In this document: piece by piece, positions 8,842 to 18,700 of the stretch | Numbering within the stretch: position 1 is the first letter of the stretch | Layout of the letters: each line of letters opens with the position of its first letter | From: Jannaschia formosa | GTDB taxonomy: Bacteria; Pseudomonadota; Alphaproteobacteria; Rhodobacterales; Rhodobacteraceae | DNA: 64,000 nt | NCBI RefSeq assembly: GCF_003340555.1 | Contig: NZ_QPLJ01000018.1 | Span: 26,124 to 90,123 of the forward strand | Direction of reading: 5' to 3' | The notes under the pieces: model-generated | The model's input: the letters and a program-made list of their open reading frames with translations, nothing else | What the model was told of the DNA's origin: nothing | Databases searched by the model: none | Made by a program: the position numbers and the translations under genes

Positions 8842-9372
8842 TCAGGCAGCCCTGTCCGCGATGCGCCGGTCGTCGAGCGCCAGCAGGATCAGCGAGACCC
8901 CGTTCGAGATCAGCTCCACCGCGAGGACCACGCCCGGCACGATCACCGCCGAGGCCGGGAAGCCCGCGAGGATCACCGCCGCGAGCAGGATCGAGACCAC
9001 GCCCGAGGCGATCATCGCGACCCGCGTCCGCCCGCGTTCCGCGCCGAAGGCATAGACCAGCCGGAAGCCGCCGCCGAGGATCAGCAGCAGGCTGAAGAGC
9101 AGCGTCAGCGACAGCAGCCCCCGCAGCGGATCGAGCAGCAGCACCACGCCCATGACGACGAAGACCAGCCCGAGCGCCAGCCCCACGAAGAGGGCGGTGC
9201 GGTCGCCCCTGTTGCGGAACGCCGCCACGCAGGAGATCGCGCCGATCGCCACGAAGGCCCAGGCGGCGATCAGCTCGGCGGTGATCGAGGCCACGAACGG
9301 GTTCATCAGCGCCAGCCCCCCCGCGATCAGCGAGAGCACCCCGAGCGCCATCCAGAGCAGCCAGCCATTCAT
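8842..9372 (-). CDS. HdeD-type (DUF308) membrane protein
   Basis: A 176-residue integral membrane protein with about six hydrophobic helices in three pairs, the DUF308/HdeD layout (short N-terminus, MNGWLLWMALGVLSLIAG, then repeats such as GLVFVVMGVVLLLDPLRG). In enteric bacteria HdeD is linked to acid resistance at high cell density; in alphaproteobacteria the role is not established. I chose the ATG at 9372 because GGGAGAA lies five bases upstream; an in-frame start eight codons earlier lacks this. It does not look functionally tied to the polysaccharide genes and is probably a single-gene unit. Confidence 0.85.
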   Translation of the reverse strand: MNGWLLWMALGVLSLIAGGLALMNPFVASITAELIAAWAFVAIGAISCVAAFRNRGDRTALFVGLALGLVFVVMGVVLLLDPLRGLLSLTLLFSLLLILGGGFRLVYAFGAERGRTRVAMIASGVVSILLAAVILAGFPASAVIVPGVVLAVELISNGVSLILLALDDRRIADRAA

Positions 9373-9902
9373 GTCGGTTCTCCCGCCGGGTCCCATTTCG
9401 GAGGGTCAACCCCGCGGCCCCCCCTGCGGGTCCATCCCGGCGCCCGTCCCGGTGCCGCGGGGATCGGCGCTTGGGCGCTGCGCGCCGACGGGCCCGCCCC
9501 CGTGCTCCGTTCGTCCGTCATGGCCCCTCCTCCCGGGAGCCGCACAGGGCCAAATCAGTGCCCCAAGAAACCGTACACCGGGGGAAGGCCCTGCCGGGCC
9601 TCGCCCTCGCGGGACCTTCGCGGGGCGACATGAGTCGACGATATCATCCGGTGCCCGGGATCCGAGGCGAAGGCGAGGTCGGCATCCTGTGGGGGCCAGG
9701 CGCGGTCGTGACCGCTGTCGCGGCTGATTGCGAGCGCCTTTCAGGTCGAGCCAGCTCTCGATCCGGACCAGTCGACGGGGGCTCGGCCCGAAGAAGCGTC
9801 AGGGCGCGTCGCGCGACCCTGGCACAGCATCCCGGAGCCAGTCCCGTCGCGTCGCACGTCCCCCCTTGCCCGGCGGCGCTTCTTCCCGCCGGACCCAGCG
9901 CT
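9373..9902. other. Gene-free stretch
   Basis: About 530 bases with no convincing coding sequence on either strand: open frames here are short, rich in Arg/Pro/Gly and match no family I recognise. The end next to the HdeD-like gene should hold that gene's promoter; a TTGACC box on the minus strand sits about 30 bases before its start, but no clear -10 is present. The other end borders the stop codon of the atypical sulfotransferase gene. Confidence 0.4.
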
Positions 9903-10865
9903 TCAGGGCGTCTTGCCGTCGATCGCGCGGCTGAGCTTTCGCGCCAGGATCTCGATCTGTTCTTCGCTGAAGCTTACGAGCGACGGATCGTCGGGGTCGC
10001 GAAACCGGGCGATCGCCTCGTCGAGCTCGGGAATTTCGTAGGCTTCGCCAGCGTCCAGTCTTTTGTTCACAGGGGACACGATCTTGCGCATCCGGTCGAG
10101 GAACGGATCCAGTTCCGCGCGGCGGATCGCCGGGTTCTCCGACTGGATCTCCGGGAGCTGGTTGCACAGCGGGTTGCTGATCAGTGCCGCAGAACGCTTT
10201 CCTAGATGTTTGTTGAACGCGCGCTGCAGGATCATCTCGCCGGTGGTCATGGACCGGTTCACCACGGAATAGGGCGCGGTCTCCAGGGTTCCTGTGGGCA
10301 GCCCGAGCCAGGCCTCGAAGATGGGCAGGAGCTGCTCGCGATGACGGCTGTAATTGGACAGGGTCAACTGCAGGTCCAGCCGGTCGCAGATCTTGATGAG
10401 GCGCATCACCGAGGTGGGGCTGGAATATTTCGGAAGATAGTCCTTCAGATCGCCTGTATAGCCCGATCTCTTGATCTTCTGCTGATATACCGAGACCACG
10501 TGGTCGAGCGGATCTCGTATGAAGCACAGGATGCGTACCTCGAAGCCCTGCTTCCGAAGAGCGGCGAGATCTGCCAGTCCTTCCCTTTTCCGGAAATAGC
10601 GGAACATGCCTTCATTCGAAAGCAGCAGCGTATCCGCACCGTCCATCAACGGCGCTGCCTCTGTGACGTGTTCCACCAGGGACCCGTGATCGACATTCAC
10701 GTTGCCCGATGTGATCCGGCCTTGCCGTGCGGCAGTGAAGCTTTCGAGGAGGTCGGGATACGATATTCCGTTGCGAGCGAGCACATCCTGCGACAGGGCC
10801 AGAACCGACTGTATGTAGCTGCTGCCAGTCTTGCCGTGACCAACGTGGAGATTGAGTGTCTTCAT
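9903..10865 (-). CDS. Sulfotransferase-like protein of atypical composition
   Basis: A 320-residue P-loop protein. It opens with LNLHVGHGKTGSSYIQ (residues 4-19), the 5'-phosphosulfate loop; TLLLSNEGMFRYF occupies the second motif position, and CFIRDPLDHVVSVYQQ is a good 3'-phosphate-binding segment. The gene is visibly richer in A and T than its neighbours, with codons such as AAG, ATT and TCT that are rare elsewhere in the window, as is its upstream flank to about 11.15 kb. This suggests recent acquisition. The ATG follows GGAAAG at short spacing; in-frame upstream codons are unsupported. It likely sulfates a glycan, but the substrate cannot be inferred. Confidence 0.75.
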   Translation of the reverse strand: MKTLNLHVGHGKTGSSYIQSVLALSQDVLARNGISYPDLLESFTAARQGRITSGNVNVDHGSLVEHVTEAAPLMDGADTLLLSNEGMFRYFRKREGLADLAALRKQGFEVRILCFIRDPLDHVVSVYQQKIKRSGYTGDLKDYLPKYSSPTSVMRLIKICDRLDLQLTLSNYSRHREQLLPIFEAWLGLPTGTLETAPYSVVNRSMTTGEMILQRAFNKHLGKRSAALISNPLCNQLPEIQSENPAIRRAELDPFLDRMRKIVSPVNKRLDAGEAYEIPELDEAIARFRDPDDPSLVSFSEEQIEILARKLSRAIDGKTP

Positions 10866-11409
10866 GTCTTTCCGGTCGAGCCATGCTCGAAGCAGGGGCG
10901 TGTTCTGGTCAGAAAACGCTGCTGTTGAAAATAAGGTCCGCGGCGGCAGAAGGCGTTTGGTCCGTCCCGGGCGCCGGTCTCTTCGTGCATGTCCTGTCAC
11001 TTTCTTCGGGATGAGTCGCAAGAAGCTGTCATCCGTCTCTGTCCGACGCGCTTCGGCCGTGACATTTTTCGCGTCGAGGATAGCTATGTCCGGGATCGAA
11101 CGAAATCCTCGATTCCGGTCCCGCTCGACGGTGTCGCTCTGGTCTCGCGCGGACCGCAGGCCCGGGGCGCGAAAGGCGGGAGACGGCGCCTGACCGCGGG
11201 CGGGGAGGGGGGCTCTGCCCCCGCGCCTGCGGCGCTCCCCCCGGAGTATTTCCGGCCACAGGAAGGAGGCGGGGGCGCGTTGAAGCGTCGGAGGATTTCA
11301 GCGAGTCGGGAAGTCCCGGAAAGGTTTCGGGAGGGCGCAGCCCGGCAGGGTCTTTCCGGGTCGATATCATCGTCCGGGGCGTTAACCTTAACAGGTCGTT
11401 GCGGGTGGA
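10866..11409. other. Gene-free stretch, partly lower in GC
   Basis: No gene is supported in these 544 bases. The part next to the atypical sulfotransferase (to about 11.15 kb) shares its lower GC content and presumably carries its promoter. It then returns to high GC and holds an inverted copy of an interspersed repeat, and finally a GTTAACCTTAAC tract at 11384-11395 just after the end of the next minus-strand gene. Confidence 0.45.
11203..11256 (-). repeat. Intergenic repeat copy 2 (inverted)
   Basis: Read on the minus strand this matches the element at 1085-1140: CCGGAAATAC followed by a G-run, a GC hairpin, and a GGGGGC-AGA-GCCCCC type hairpin. The central hairpin arms differ in sequence between the copies while the flanks and the terminal hairpin are conserved, which is what a structure-conserved repeat would show. 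Confidence 0.55.
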
Positions 11410-12321
11410 TCAGGGCGCGGGCCGGGGCGGCGGGTCCATGTCGCCGGTCAGCTCGTGCGGCAGCTCCGCGTCCTCGGGGGCGAAGGCGGCCCCGGCCTCG
11501 GGCGGCGGGTCGGCGGGGCGGAGCGGGCGGGGCGGCGCGCCGGGGTCGAGATCGGCCAGGCGGAAGCCGTGGCGCGCGTCCATATGGGCGTCGAGCCGGG
11601 CGACGGCGGCATCGTTGCCGCCCGCCTGATTGTAGATCCGGTAGAGGCTGTCGCCGGCCTCGTCTGCCTCCAGAGTGCCCGAGGAATAATCCGGGTTGAG
11701 CACGTAGCAGGGCACGCGCGCGAGGCCCAGATGCCAGCGGAACCACAGGTCGTCGACGGTGGGCGCGACCCGCAGCGCCGTCTCGATGTCCAGGACAGCG
11801 GCCGGGAAGAAGGCGGTGTCGTAGAGCACCCCGTCCTTGCCCGTGGGCAGGATCAGCCGGCCCGGGTTCTGTTCCAGCCGCCCGCGCATCCAGGTGCGGT
11901 AGGGGGCGGGGGCGCCGCCCTTGAGGCGGATCTGGTGGCCCCGGTAGGCGATGGCGCAGCCGTATACGCCATGGGCCGCGACCAGCCCGCCCAGCCAGTC
12001 GCGCGGGTAGAGCGTGTCGTCGTCGGCCGTCGCGACCAGCCGCGACTGCCCCCAATGGGCGCGCAGATAGGGCAGCAGCTTGCGGTAGGGCCCCCAGTTC
12101 GGGACGAAATGGACCTTGAGGCGCGGGTCCGCGGCCTGAAGCGCGGCGATGGGGCCGGGCGTCTCGGGGACGCCGCGGTCGAGGAGGTGCGGCTCGTGGC
12201 TGAGATAGAGGTTCACGCTATCGGGCGCGTGGTCCTGGGCGAGCAGCGATTCCAGCGTGCGCGGCAGCCCGTCGAGCCGGGGGGAGATCGAGGTGAGCGA
12301 GATGTCGACGCGGGGGGTCAT
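11410..12321 (-). CDS. GT-A type glycosyltransferase
   Basis: A 303-residue protein with a GT-A-like N-terminus: VDISLTSISPRLDGLPRTLE, then a stretch ending KVHFVPNWGPYRKL, and a likely metal site in TADDDTLYP (about residue 98). It lacks the most common GT2 start (V-x-V-I-P-x-Y-N), so it belongs to a more divergent group. A TVDDLWFRWHLG segment near residue 203 resembles the acceptor-side ED/DD motif. The ATG overlaps the upstream stop by four bases (ATGA), the last link of a four-gene coupled run. The C-terminal 50 residues are Pro-rich. Confidence 0.8.
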   Translation of the reverse strand: MTPRVDISLTSISPRLDGLPRTLESLLAQDHAPDSVNLYLSHEPHLLDRGVPETPGPIAALQAADPRLKVHFVPNWGPYRKLLPYLRAHWGQSRLVATADDDTLYPRDWLGGLVAAHGVYGCAIAYRGHQIRLKGGAPAPYRTWMRGRLEQNPGRLILPTGKDGVLYDTAFFPAAVLDIETALRVAPTVDDLWFRWHLGLARVPCYVLNPDYSSGTLEADEAGDSLYRIYNQAGGNDAAVARLDAHMDARHGFRLADLDPGAPPRPLRPADPPPEAGAAFAPEDAELPHELTGDMDPPPRPAP

Positions 12322-15300
12322 GGCGTCTCCGACCGCAGGGCCTGGGGGACGACGGCGCGGGGGCGGGCGTCGCCGTCGCGCACCGCGCCCCAGGCGGGGG
12401 GGCGGCGGTCGATATGGCCGCGCCAGAGCTGCAGCGCCTCGCGCCGCTCGGCCCGCACCCGCTGCGACAGGGTGGTGGCGGCCGCAAAGCAGAGCATCGG
12501 GGGGCCGGGGAGTTCGCGGAGGGCCTGGGCGCCGCGGGCGCCGCGCAGGCGCTCGCGCATCTCGACGTCCCCGCGCGACCGGGTGGGCGCGAAGGGGCCG
12601 ATCCGGTCGAAGACCGCGCGGCGGAACATCGAGCTCATCGGCCCGTCGCCCAGCGTGGCGAAGCGCGCCTCCATCTGCACCTCGCCCCGGGCGTCGATCC
12701 GAAGATGCGGCGTGGTGACGAGGTCGAGGCCGGGATCGGCGGCGAAGGCGTCGAGCTGGGCCGCGAAACGGTCGGGGTGGGACCAGTCGTCCGCGTCCTG
12801 GATGGCGAGGAAGGCGCCGGTCGCGCGTTCCAGCGCGGCGTTGCGGCCCGCATAGGGGCCTGCGTTGCGGGCCATGCGGATCAGGATCAGGCCGGGATCG
12901 GCATCGCAGGCGGCGTCGATGGCGGCGCGGCCTTCCGGGCCGGAGGCGTCGTCGACGAGGAAGATCTCCATGTCGGCGTGGCCCTGCGCGCGCAAGCTCG
13001 CCAGCGACAGGGCCAGCATTTGGGGGTCCGGCTCCCAGGCGCCGACGACGACCGAGACGCGGGTGCCGGGATGGCCGGGCAGGGTGGCGCGGCTCGTGGC
13101 AGCGGCTTGGGCGAAGACCTCCGCGGCCGAGGCGCCGCGCAGCGGCAGGGGGAAGCCGGTCCGGGCCAGCCGCGCCTCCAGCGCCTCCGGCCGGCCCAGG
13201 AGCTGAAGGCAGAGCGCCGAGAGCTCGGTGCCGTCGGCGAGCAGGCCGTCGGCCTCCAGCGCGGCCAGGTCCTTCCGGTCGCGCAGCAGCGCCGCCATCA
13301 GCTTGCGCCGCTGCACGCCGCCGCCGGGCGGGACATGGCCCGCGACCGAGAGCGCCATCGCCGCCAGCTCGTTCGAGAGGCCGCGGAGCCCGTCGAGCCA
13401 GGCGGCGAGGTCGCCTTCGTTCAGCTCCCCGAGGCCCGCGAGCGCGGTCTGCGCGGCTTCCCGGTCGCCCGCGGCCAGCGCCGCCTCGAAGCGGTCGCGG
13501 GGGTCGCGGGCGGCTTCGATGGCTTGGGCCGCGGGACCCAGGGCGCGGGACAGGAGCGGCCAGTCCGGATGGCCCGGCAGGGCGCGGAAATGGCGGGCGA
13601 GGCGGGGGTCGTCCAGCGCTTCGGGCGCAACGCGCGCAATGCGCGCGGCCAGCCGCGCCAGCGCCCCCGCCCCGGCATGGCGCCGGGCGGAGGCGGCGAG
13701 CAGCGGAAGCCGCCCCGGCGTGGCGGGGTCGCGGGCGAGCTGCGCCTCGGCCAGCGCGGCCCAGGCGGCCTGCAGCGCGGGCTCGGGCAGGCCGATGGCC
13801 CAGAGGTCGGTCAGGGGCGCGATGAGCTGCGGGCGGTCGCCCACCATCTCGGGCCCGGTGACGGCCAGGGCGCGGGCCACCGCGTCGGCGGCAGGATGGT
13901 GGCGGGCGTGTTCCAGCGCGGCCTCCAGCGCCTCGGGCGGCAGGTCGGCCAGGATCGCGGGGGTGGCGGCGAGCGCGGCGAGGAAGCGGCCCGTCGCGTC
14001 TTCCAGCCCCGCGGGGTCGGTCTCGGGCGCGGCGAGATCGGCGAGGATCGCGAGGACCTCGCCGGCCTCGGGGCGGGCGGCGAAGGCGTCGAGCCGGGCC
14101 TCCAGCGCGGAATGATGGGCGGCGCGGCGGGCGAGCAGATGCTCCACCGGCCAGTGTCGGGCGCCGTCGAGCGCCGTGACCAGCGCGCGGGTGATCGGCC
14201 CCGCGGCGAGGATCGCGGCACGGGCCGCGGCGTCGAGCCGTTCGGGCGCGAGCGCGCGGGCGAGCCCGGCGCGGGTCGCGGCGGGCAGGGGCGCGCCCGG
14301 ATCGGCCAGGCCGATGCCGTCCGGCACCGTCACCAGCGGCCCGTGCAGGCCGACCCTGTCCAGCAGGCCCAGCGGCAGGACGGTGAGCGCGGCGGGCAGC
14401 AGCCGGGTCGGCTGCGCCCCGCGCCGCGCGTCGATCTCGAAGCGCCCGGTGGCGGGGTCGTAGTCCAGCATGGCGCCGGAGGCGGGGTAGCGCCCGGCAT
14501 GGGCCCAGTGGCGGGCCACGGCGCGGGTCAGGTGGTCGGGATCGGCGGGGCTGTCGCGGGTGACCAGCACGACGGGCCGCGTCGCGGGCGCGTCGAGCGC
14601 GCGGGCGACGGCCAGCGCGGCCTCCCCGTGGCCGGGGATCACGTGGGAGAGGTCGAGATTGAGCCAGGCGCCCTCGGGCGTCTCGGGCTCCAGCCGCAGG
14701 ACGAGGGCATAGGCACTGGCGGGATCGGCGGCGCCGGGGGGCACGGGGCGGGCGCGGCGGGTGGCGACGGGCAGCGGCGGCAGCGCCGGGCCGGGGGCGT
14801 CGAGCCGGGCCACCTCCCCCCGCGCGCGGGGGTCGGGATGGCCTTCCAGCTCGGCGGCCCAGGAGGGGCCCTCCTCCGGGTCGGGGCCCGTCAGCGCGCG
14901 GGGGCCGGCGCCGAGCGCGGTGCAGCGCAGCGCGGCGGTCAGGATCGGCGAGAGGGCGATGCCCGGGCGCATGTCGAGCGCGATCCCGGCGGGGCGCGAA
15001 AGCTCCAGCGCGCCCTGGGCGTCGCGGGGCAGCTGCATCCAGGCGGCCCGGTCGGCGGGGCGCAGCGCCAGCAGCCCGCGCCCGGCGGCGATCAGCCGGG
15101 CGAGGGAGACGGCGCGGGGCGCGGGCTCCTCCGGGTCGCCCGAGACGGCGGCGGTCTCGCCCAGGAGCGCGGCGCTCCAGGCGGCGAGGGGGGCGGGCGC
15201 CTGGTGCGCCTCGAGGAGCGCGTTCGCCAGCACCTCGGCGGCGGTCACGGCGCCCTCGGCCAGGCGCGCGGTCTCGGCAAGGGCCAGAAGCTCGGCGGCG

Positions 15301-15713
15301 CGGGCGGCGGTCAGGCGGCCCTGCTTCGGGCTGTCTTGGGCTGCAACCTCGCGCAGCTTCCACAGATAGGGCCGCTCCGGGTCGCCCAGCGGGGCCAGCA
15401 CGGCCTCCGCCTCGGCCAAGGCCAGCGCGGCTTCGGCGCCGCTGCGGGGGGCGGTGCGGTCCAGCTCCGCCTCCAGCCAGGCGGCGCGATGGGCGAAGAG
15501 CTGCGACTGCAGCAGCCGCCCGAGGAAGGCGTCGACCAGCGGCGGGTCGTCGAGCAGGGCGCGCAGCCGCGGCTCGGAGATGTCGGGCGCACCGTGCAGC
15601 GCGGTCAGGTGGCGGTTCACGTCCTCGGGCGCCAGCCCGCGGCCGAGCGCGGCCCGGATCCGCGCCGGATAGCCGGCGGTGCGGGCGAGGAAGCTGGCGG
15701 GAAGGCGGGTCAT
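12318..15713 (-). CDS. Large protein with C-terminal GT2 domain
   Basis: A 1131-residue protein. Only the last quarter is recognisable: a GT2 domain (about 884-1110) with VSVVVGAWEPD, FLVDDASGPEG, RMARNAGPYAGRNAAL and the metal motif IQDADDWSHP, followed by TSFRR-like SMFRRAVFDRIG. The first 880 residues are Ala/Leu-rich and mostly helical in appearance, with many short repeats of the ALARAL kind, possibly TPR- or HEAT-like packing; I do not recognise a family. Both ends overlap neighbours by four bases (ATGA), which implies fixed stoichiometry with the CgeB-like protein before it and the small GT after it. Confidence 0.85.
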   Translation of the reverse strand: MTRLPASFLARTAGYPARIRAALGRGLAPEDVNRHLTALHGAPDISEPRLRALLDDPPLVDAFLGRLLQSQLFAHRAAWLEAELDRTAPRSGAEAALALAEAEAVLAPLGDPERPYLWKLREVAAQDSPKQGRLTAARAAELLALAETARLAEGAVTAAEVLANALLEAHQAPAPLAAWSAALLGETAAVSGDPEEPAPRAVSLARLIAAGRGLLALRPADRAAWMQLPRDAQGALELSRPAGIALDMRPGIALSPILTAALRCTALGAGPRALTGPDPEEGPSWAAELEGHPDPRARGEVARLDAPGPALPPLPVATRRARPVPPGAADPASAYALVLRLEPETPEGAWLNLDLSHVIPGHGEAALAVARALDAPATRPVVLVTRDSPADPDHLTRAVARHWAHAGRYPASGAMLDYDPATGRFEIDARRGAQPTRLLPAALTVLPLGLLDRVGLHGPLVTVPDGIGLADPGAPLPAATRAGLARALAPERLDAAARAAILAAGPITRALVTALDGARHWPVEHLLARRAAHHSALEARLDAFAARPEAGEVLAILADLAAPETDPAGLEDATGRFLAALAATPAILADLPPEALEAALEHARHHPAADAVARALAVTGPEMVGDRPQLIAPLTDLWAIGLPEPALQAAWAALAEAQLARDPATPGRLPLLAASARRHAGAGALARLAARIARVAPEALDDPRLARHFRALPGHPDWPLLSRALGPAAQAIEAARDPRDRFEAALAAGDREAAQTALAGLGELNEGDLAAWLDGLRGLSNELAAMALSVAGHVPPGGGVQRRKLMAALLRDRKDLAALEADGLLADGTELSALCLQLLGRPEALEARLARTGFPLPLRGASAAEVFAQAAATSRATLPGHPGTRVSVVVGAWEPDPQMLALSLASLRAQGHADMEIFLVDDASGPEGRAAIDAACDADPGLILIRMARNAGPYAGRNAALERATGAFLAIQDADDWSHPDRFAAQLDAFAADPGLDLVTTPHLRIDARGEVQMEARFATLGDGPMSSMFRRAVFDRIGPFAPTRSRGDVEMRERLRGARGAQALRELPGPPMLCFAAATTLSQRVRAERREALQLWRGHIDRRPPAWGAVRDGDARPRAVVPQALRSETP

Positions 15714-18700
15714 GGGGTCTGGTCGGCCGGAAGGATCGTGTCCCCTTTCCGGGAATCCGGCGGGGATGGCAAATCGCCTCTGCCGGGGCGCAGCAGCGCC
15801 TCGATCCGCGCGACGAGCGTGGCGGCGCGGGCGTCGAAGGAGTGATGGGTGGCGGCCCAGGCGGCGGCCTCGGCGCGCAGGTCGGGCGCGGCAGGGTTTT
15901 CGCGCGAGCCATGCGCGCCAGGGTTTCCGCGCAAGCCGTGCGCGGGGGGCGGCGGCGCCGAGAGCGCGGCGACGAATTCCGCCTCGGAGGTGTAGCGGGT
16001 GAAGAAGCGGGCGGGAACGAGATCCTCCAGCCCCGCCACCTCGTCGACCAGCAGCCGCCCGCCCGCAGCCAGCACGTCGAAGACCCGGTTCGAGACATAG
16101 CCCAGCCGCGCCATGTCGGCCCAGTGGTCGCAGACCACCCACCGCGCCGCGCCGTAGAGCTGGCCCAGCACCTCGTTCGGGATCAGCCGGTCCTGCAGGC
16201 GCGGGTCCTCGGCCAGCGCCTCCCAGCCGCGGCCGTGGATCTCCAGCGGCAGGTCATGGGCCAGCGCCCAGCGGACCGGGTCGCGGAACACCTTGCGCGA
16301 GTTCGCGACATAGAGCGGCGGGCCATCGGCGGCGCGCCCCGGGTCGAAGGCGAAGCGGGTCGTGTCGGTGCATTGCGGCAGCACCGACAGCCTGCCGGGC
16401 AGCAGCTGCTCCAGGATCGCGGCATGGGGGGCGGAGGCGATGCAGGCATGGTCGAAGGCGGCGATCTCGGCCGGGCTGACCGCGTCCGGGTGCGAGATCA
16501 GCCACATCACGCTCACCTGCCCGCGCCGGGGGGTGTAGGGGTGCAGGCCGCGCAGCGCGATGACGGCGTCGTCGGCCTGCGCCAGCCCGTGCGCCGCGCC
16601 TTGCCAGTCGTCGCGGTCGTCGACCCGCGCGACATGGCCCAGCCGCCGGACCGCCGCGGCGAGGCTGTCGGCGAAATGCGCGTCCCCCCATTCGGCGCGG
16701 TTGGCCCGGCGGGCCGAGTTCGCGATCGCGATGCGCAGCGGCGGCGGCGGGCGGCGGGCGACGGCCGGGACGCTGTCGACCAGCCGGTCGCAGGCAAGGG
16801 CGAGCGGCGTGTCGGGCGCATCGGCGCCCCAGCCGAGCAGGGTCAGCCCCGGCTCCGCCCCGGCGATCCGCCGCGGGTCGAGCGCGGGGTCGGCGACCAG
16901 CGCGATGTCGGTGGCGGCGAGGTCGGCATCGGGGGGCAGGCGCAGGTGGCAGGGCAGCGCTTCGGCCAGGGCGGGGGCGAGCATCCCGGCCGCCTCCGGC
17001 GACGCGAGCAGCGCGACCCGGGGCCGCGTCCCGGTCAGTGCGCCCTCCGCGTCGGCGCGCAGCAGGCGGCGGGCGCGGGCGCCGAGATGTCTTCTGAACT
17101 CCTCCGCGCCGATCGCGGCCTCGCCGGGGGCGGGGCCCTCGGGCAGGCAGGCCAGGCCCCGCCCCGCCTCGCGTAGCCACAGGCAGAGCTCGGCGCGCGC
17201 CAGCGCCCCGGGCAGGGCAGGGTCGAGCCCGCCCAAAGCCTCCCAGTCGGCGCGGCGCATGAGGACCGCGCCGGTCAGCGCGGCGCAGGGCAGGGCGGCG
17301 TCGCCCTCGTGCCAGACCGGCACCGGATCCGGTGCGAGCCAGATCCCCCCGGTCCCGACCGCGCCGAGGCCCGGGTCGGCGAGATGGGAGGCGAGCCTGC
17401 GGCGCAGCCCCTCGGAGAGGTGGCGGCCCGGCGGCTCCAGCAGGATCGTGTCGGCGGGGCCGGGGCCCTGCGGCTCGGGCAGGGACGAAAGCGGCGGCGG
17501 GGCCGCGCCGGTCAGGCCGGGGGGCGGGGGGAGGACGATCTCCGCCCCCTCCAGCGCGCCGGGCGGGTCGGTGACGAGCGTCAGTCGCGCCCCTTGCGCC
17601 GCGATTCCCGGGGGCAGGTCGAAGCGGAAGGCGAGGGCGGCGGCGCGCGCCGCCTTGTCGAGCCCGCCCCGGGCGCGGCCCTTCGTGCGGGTCTCGGCCA
17701 GGACGGCGCCGTCCCGGGTCAGGCGCAGCGTCACCGGCGCGTCCGGCGCCTCGGGGCAGATCGCGCGCCCCGCGATCCCGGAGGCCGTGGCCCGGCTCAC
17801 CTCGCCCCGCGCCGTCGCGCCCTCGGGCGGGGGCGGGGCGGGCGGCAGCGCGGGGGGCGGCGTGCCCGGCCCCTGCACCAGGATCGGCACCGGAGGCCCG
17901 TCGCCCGCCTGCAGCGCCACCGGCGCCCGCGCCTCGGCGGGGGGCAGCACGGCCTCCAGCCGGAAGCCGCCTCCGGGGTCGGGGAGGTCGGTTCTCCCGG
18001 CCTTCGCCGCCGCCGTCCCGCTGGCCGCGACCCGGTCGCCGACCAGCAGCGCCACCGGCGCATGGGCGGCGGCGGCATGGCCCGCGACCGTCAGCCGGAA
18101 CTCCGCCCGCCGGGTCAGGTCGACCGACAGGGCGGGACCGGGCGCGTCCCCGGGGGCAGGGACGCGCCCGGTCCAGAGCGGCGCGCCATCGGGGCCGAGC
18201 AGCGCCAGCACCTCGCCCGGCGGCAGGGGCGGGGCGATCCCGCCCGCGACCCGCCCGTCCGCCGCGACCGCGACGCGGCCGGTCCGGCCCGTCCCTTCGG
18301 CGCGCCAGGCGAGGTCGGGCGCGGCGGTCAGGACATGGCCCTCGGGGCCCGCCTGCGTCGCCGTCAGCTCGGCCGCGCCCACGGGAGGACCCGCGCGCCG
18401 CGCCGCCAGGTCGGCGACCGGCCGGACCATGGGGGCAGGCGCCTCGGGCGGGCGCATCCCGTCGGGCGCGGGGCGCCGGAGCGCCGTGGCCTCGGCCAGC
18501 ACGACGTCCAGATCGCGCCCCAGCAGGAAGACGATCCGCAGCCGGTCCAGGTCCCCGGGGCTCAGCGGGAAGGCCGGGGTGACAACCTCCTGCCAGAGGC
18601 CGGTGCGCAGGGTCAGCCAGCGGTCCGGGGGGGGCGTCGCGGCCGGCTCCCCGCCGTGGTACGGCCGGATGAGGCAGCGCAGGACCCGCTGCGGCTCGGG

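Noticed and set aside
11384-11395. GTTAACCTTAAC as a CtrA site
   Set aside because: The two TTAA parts are separated by two bases instead of seven, so it does not fit the full CtrA motif; it also lies after a gene end.
12414-15845. Plus-strand open frame of more than 1100 codons opposite the large GT2 gene
   Set aside because: It is Gly/Arg/Gln-rich without motifs, and the minus-strand frame carries a GT2 domain and overlaps its neighbours cleanly; long antisense frames are expected at this GC content.
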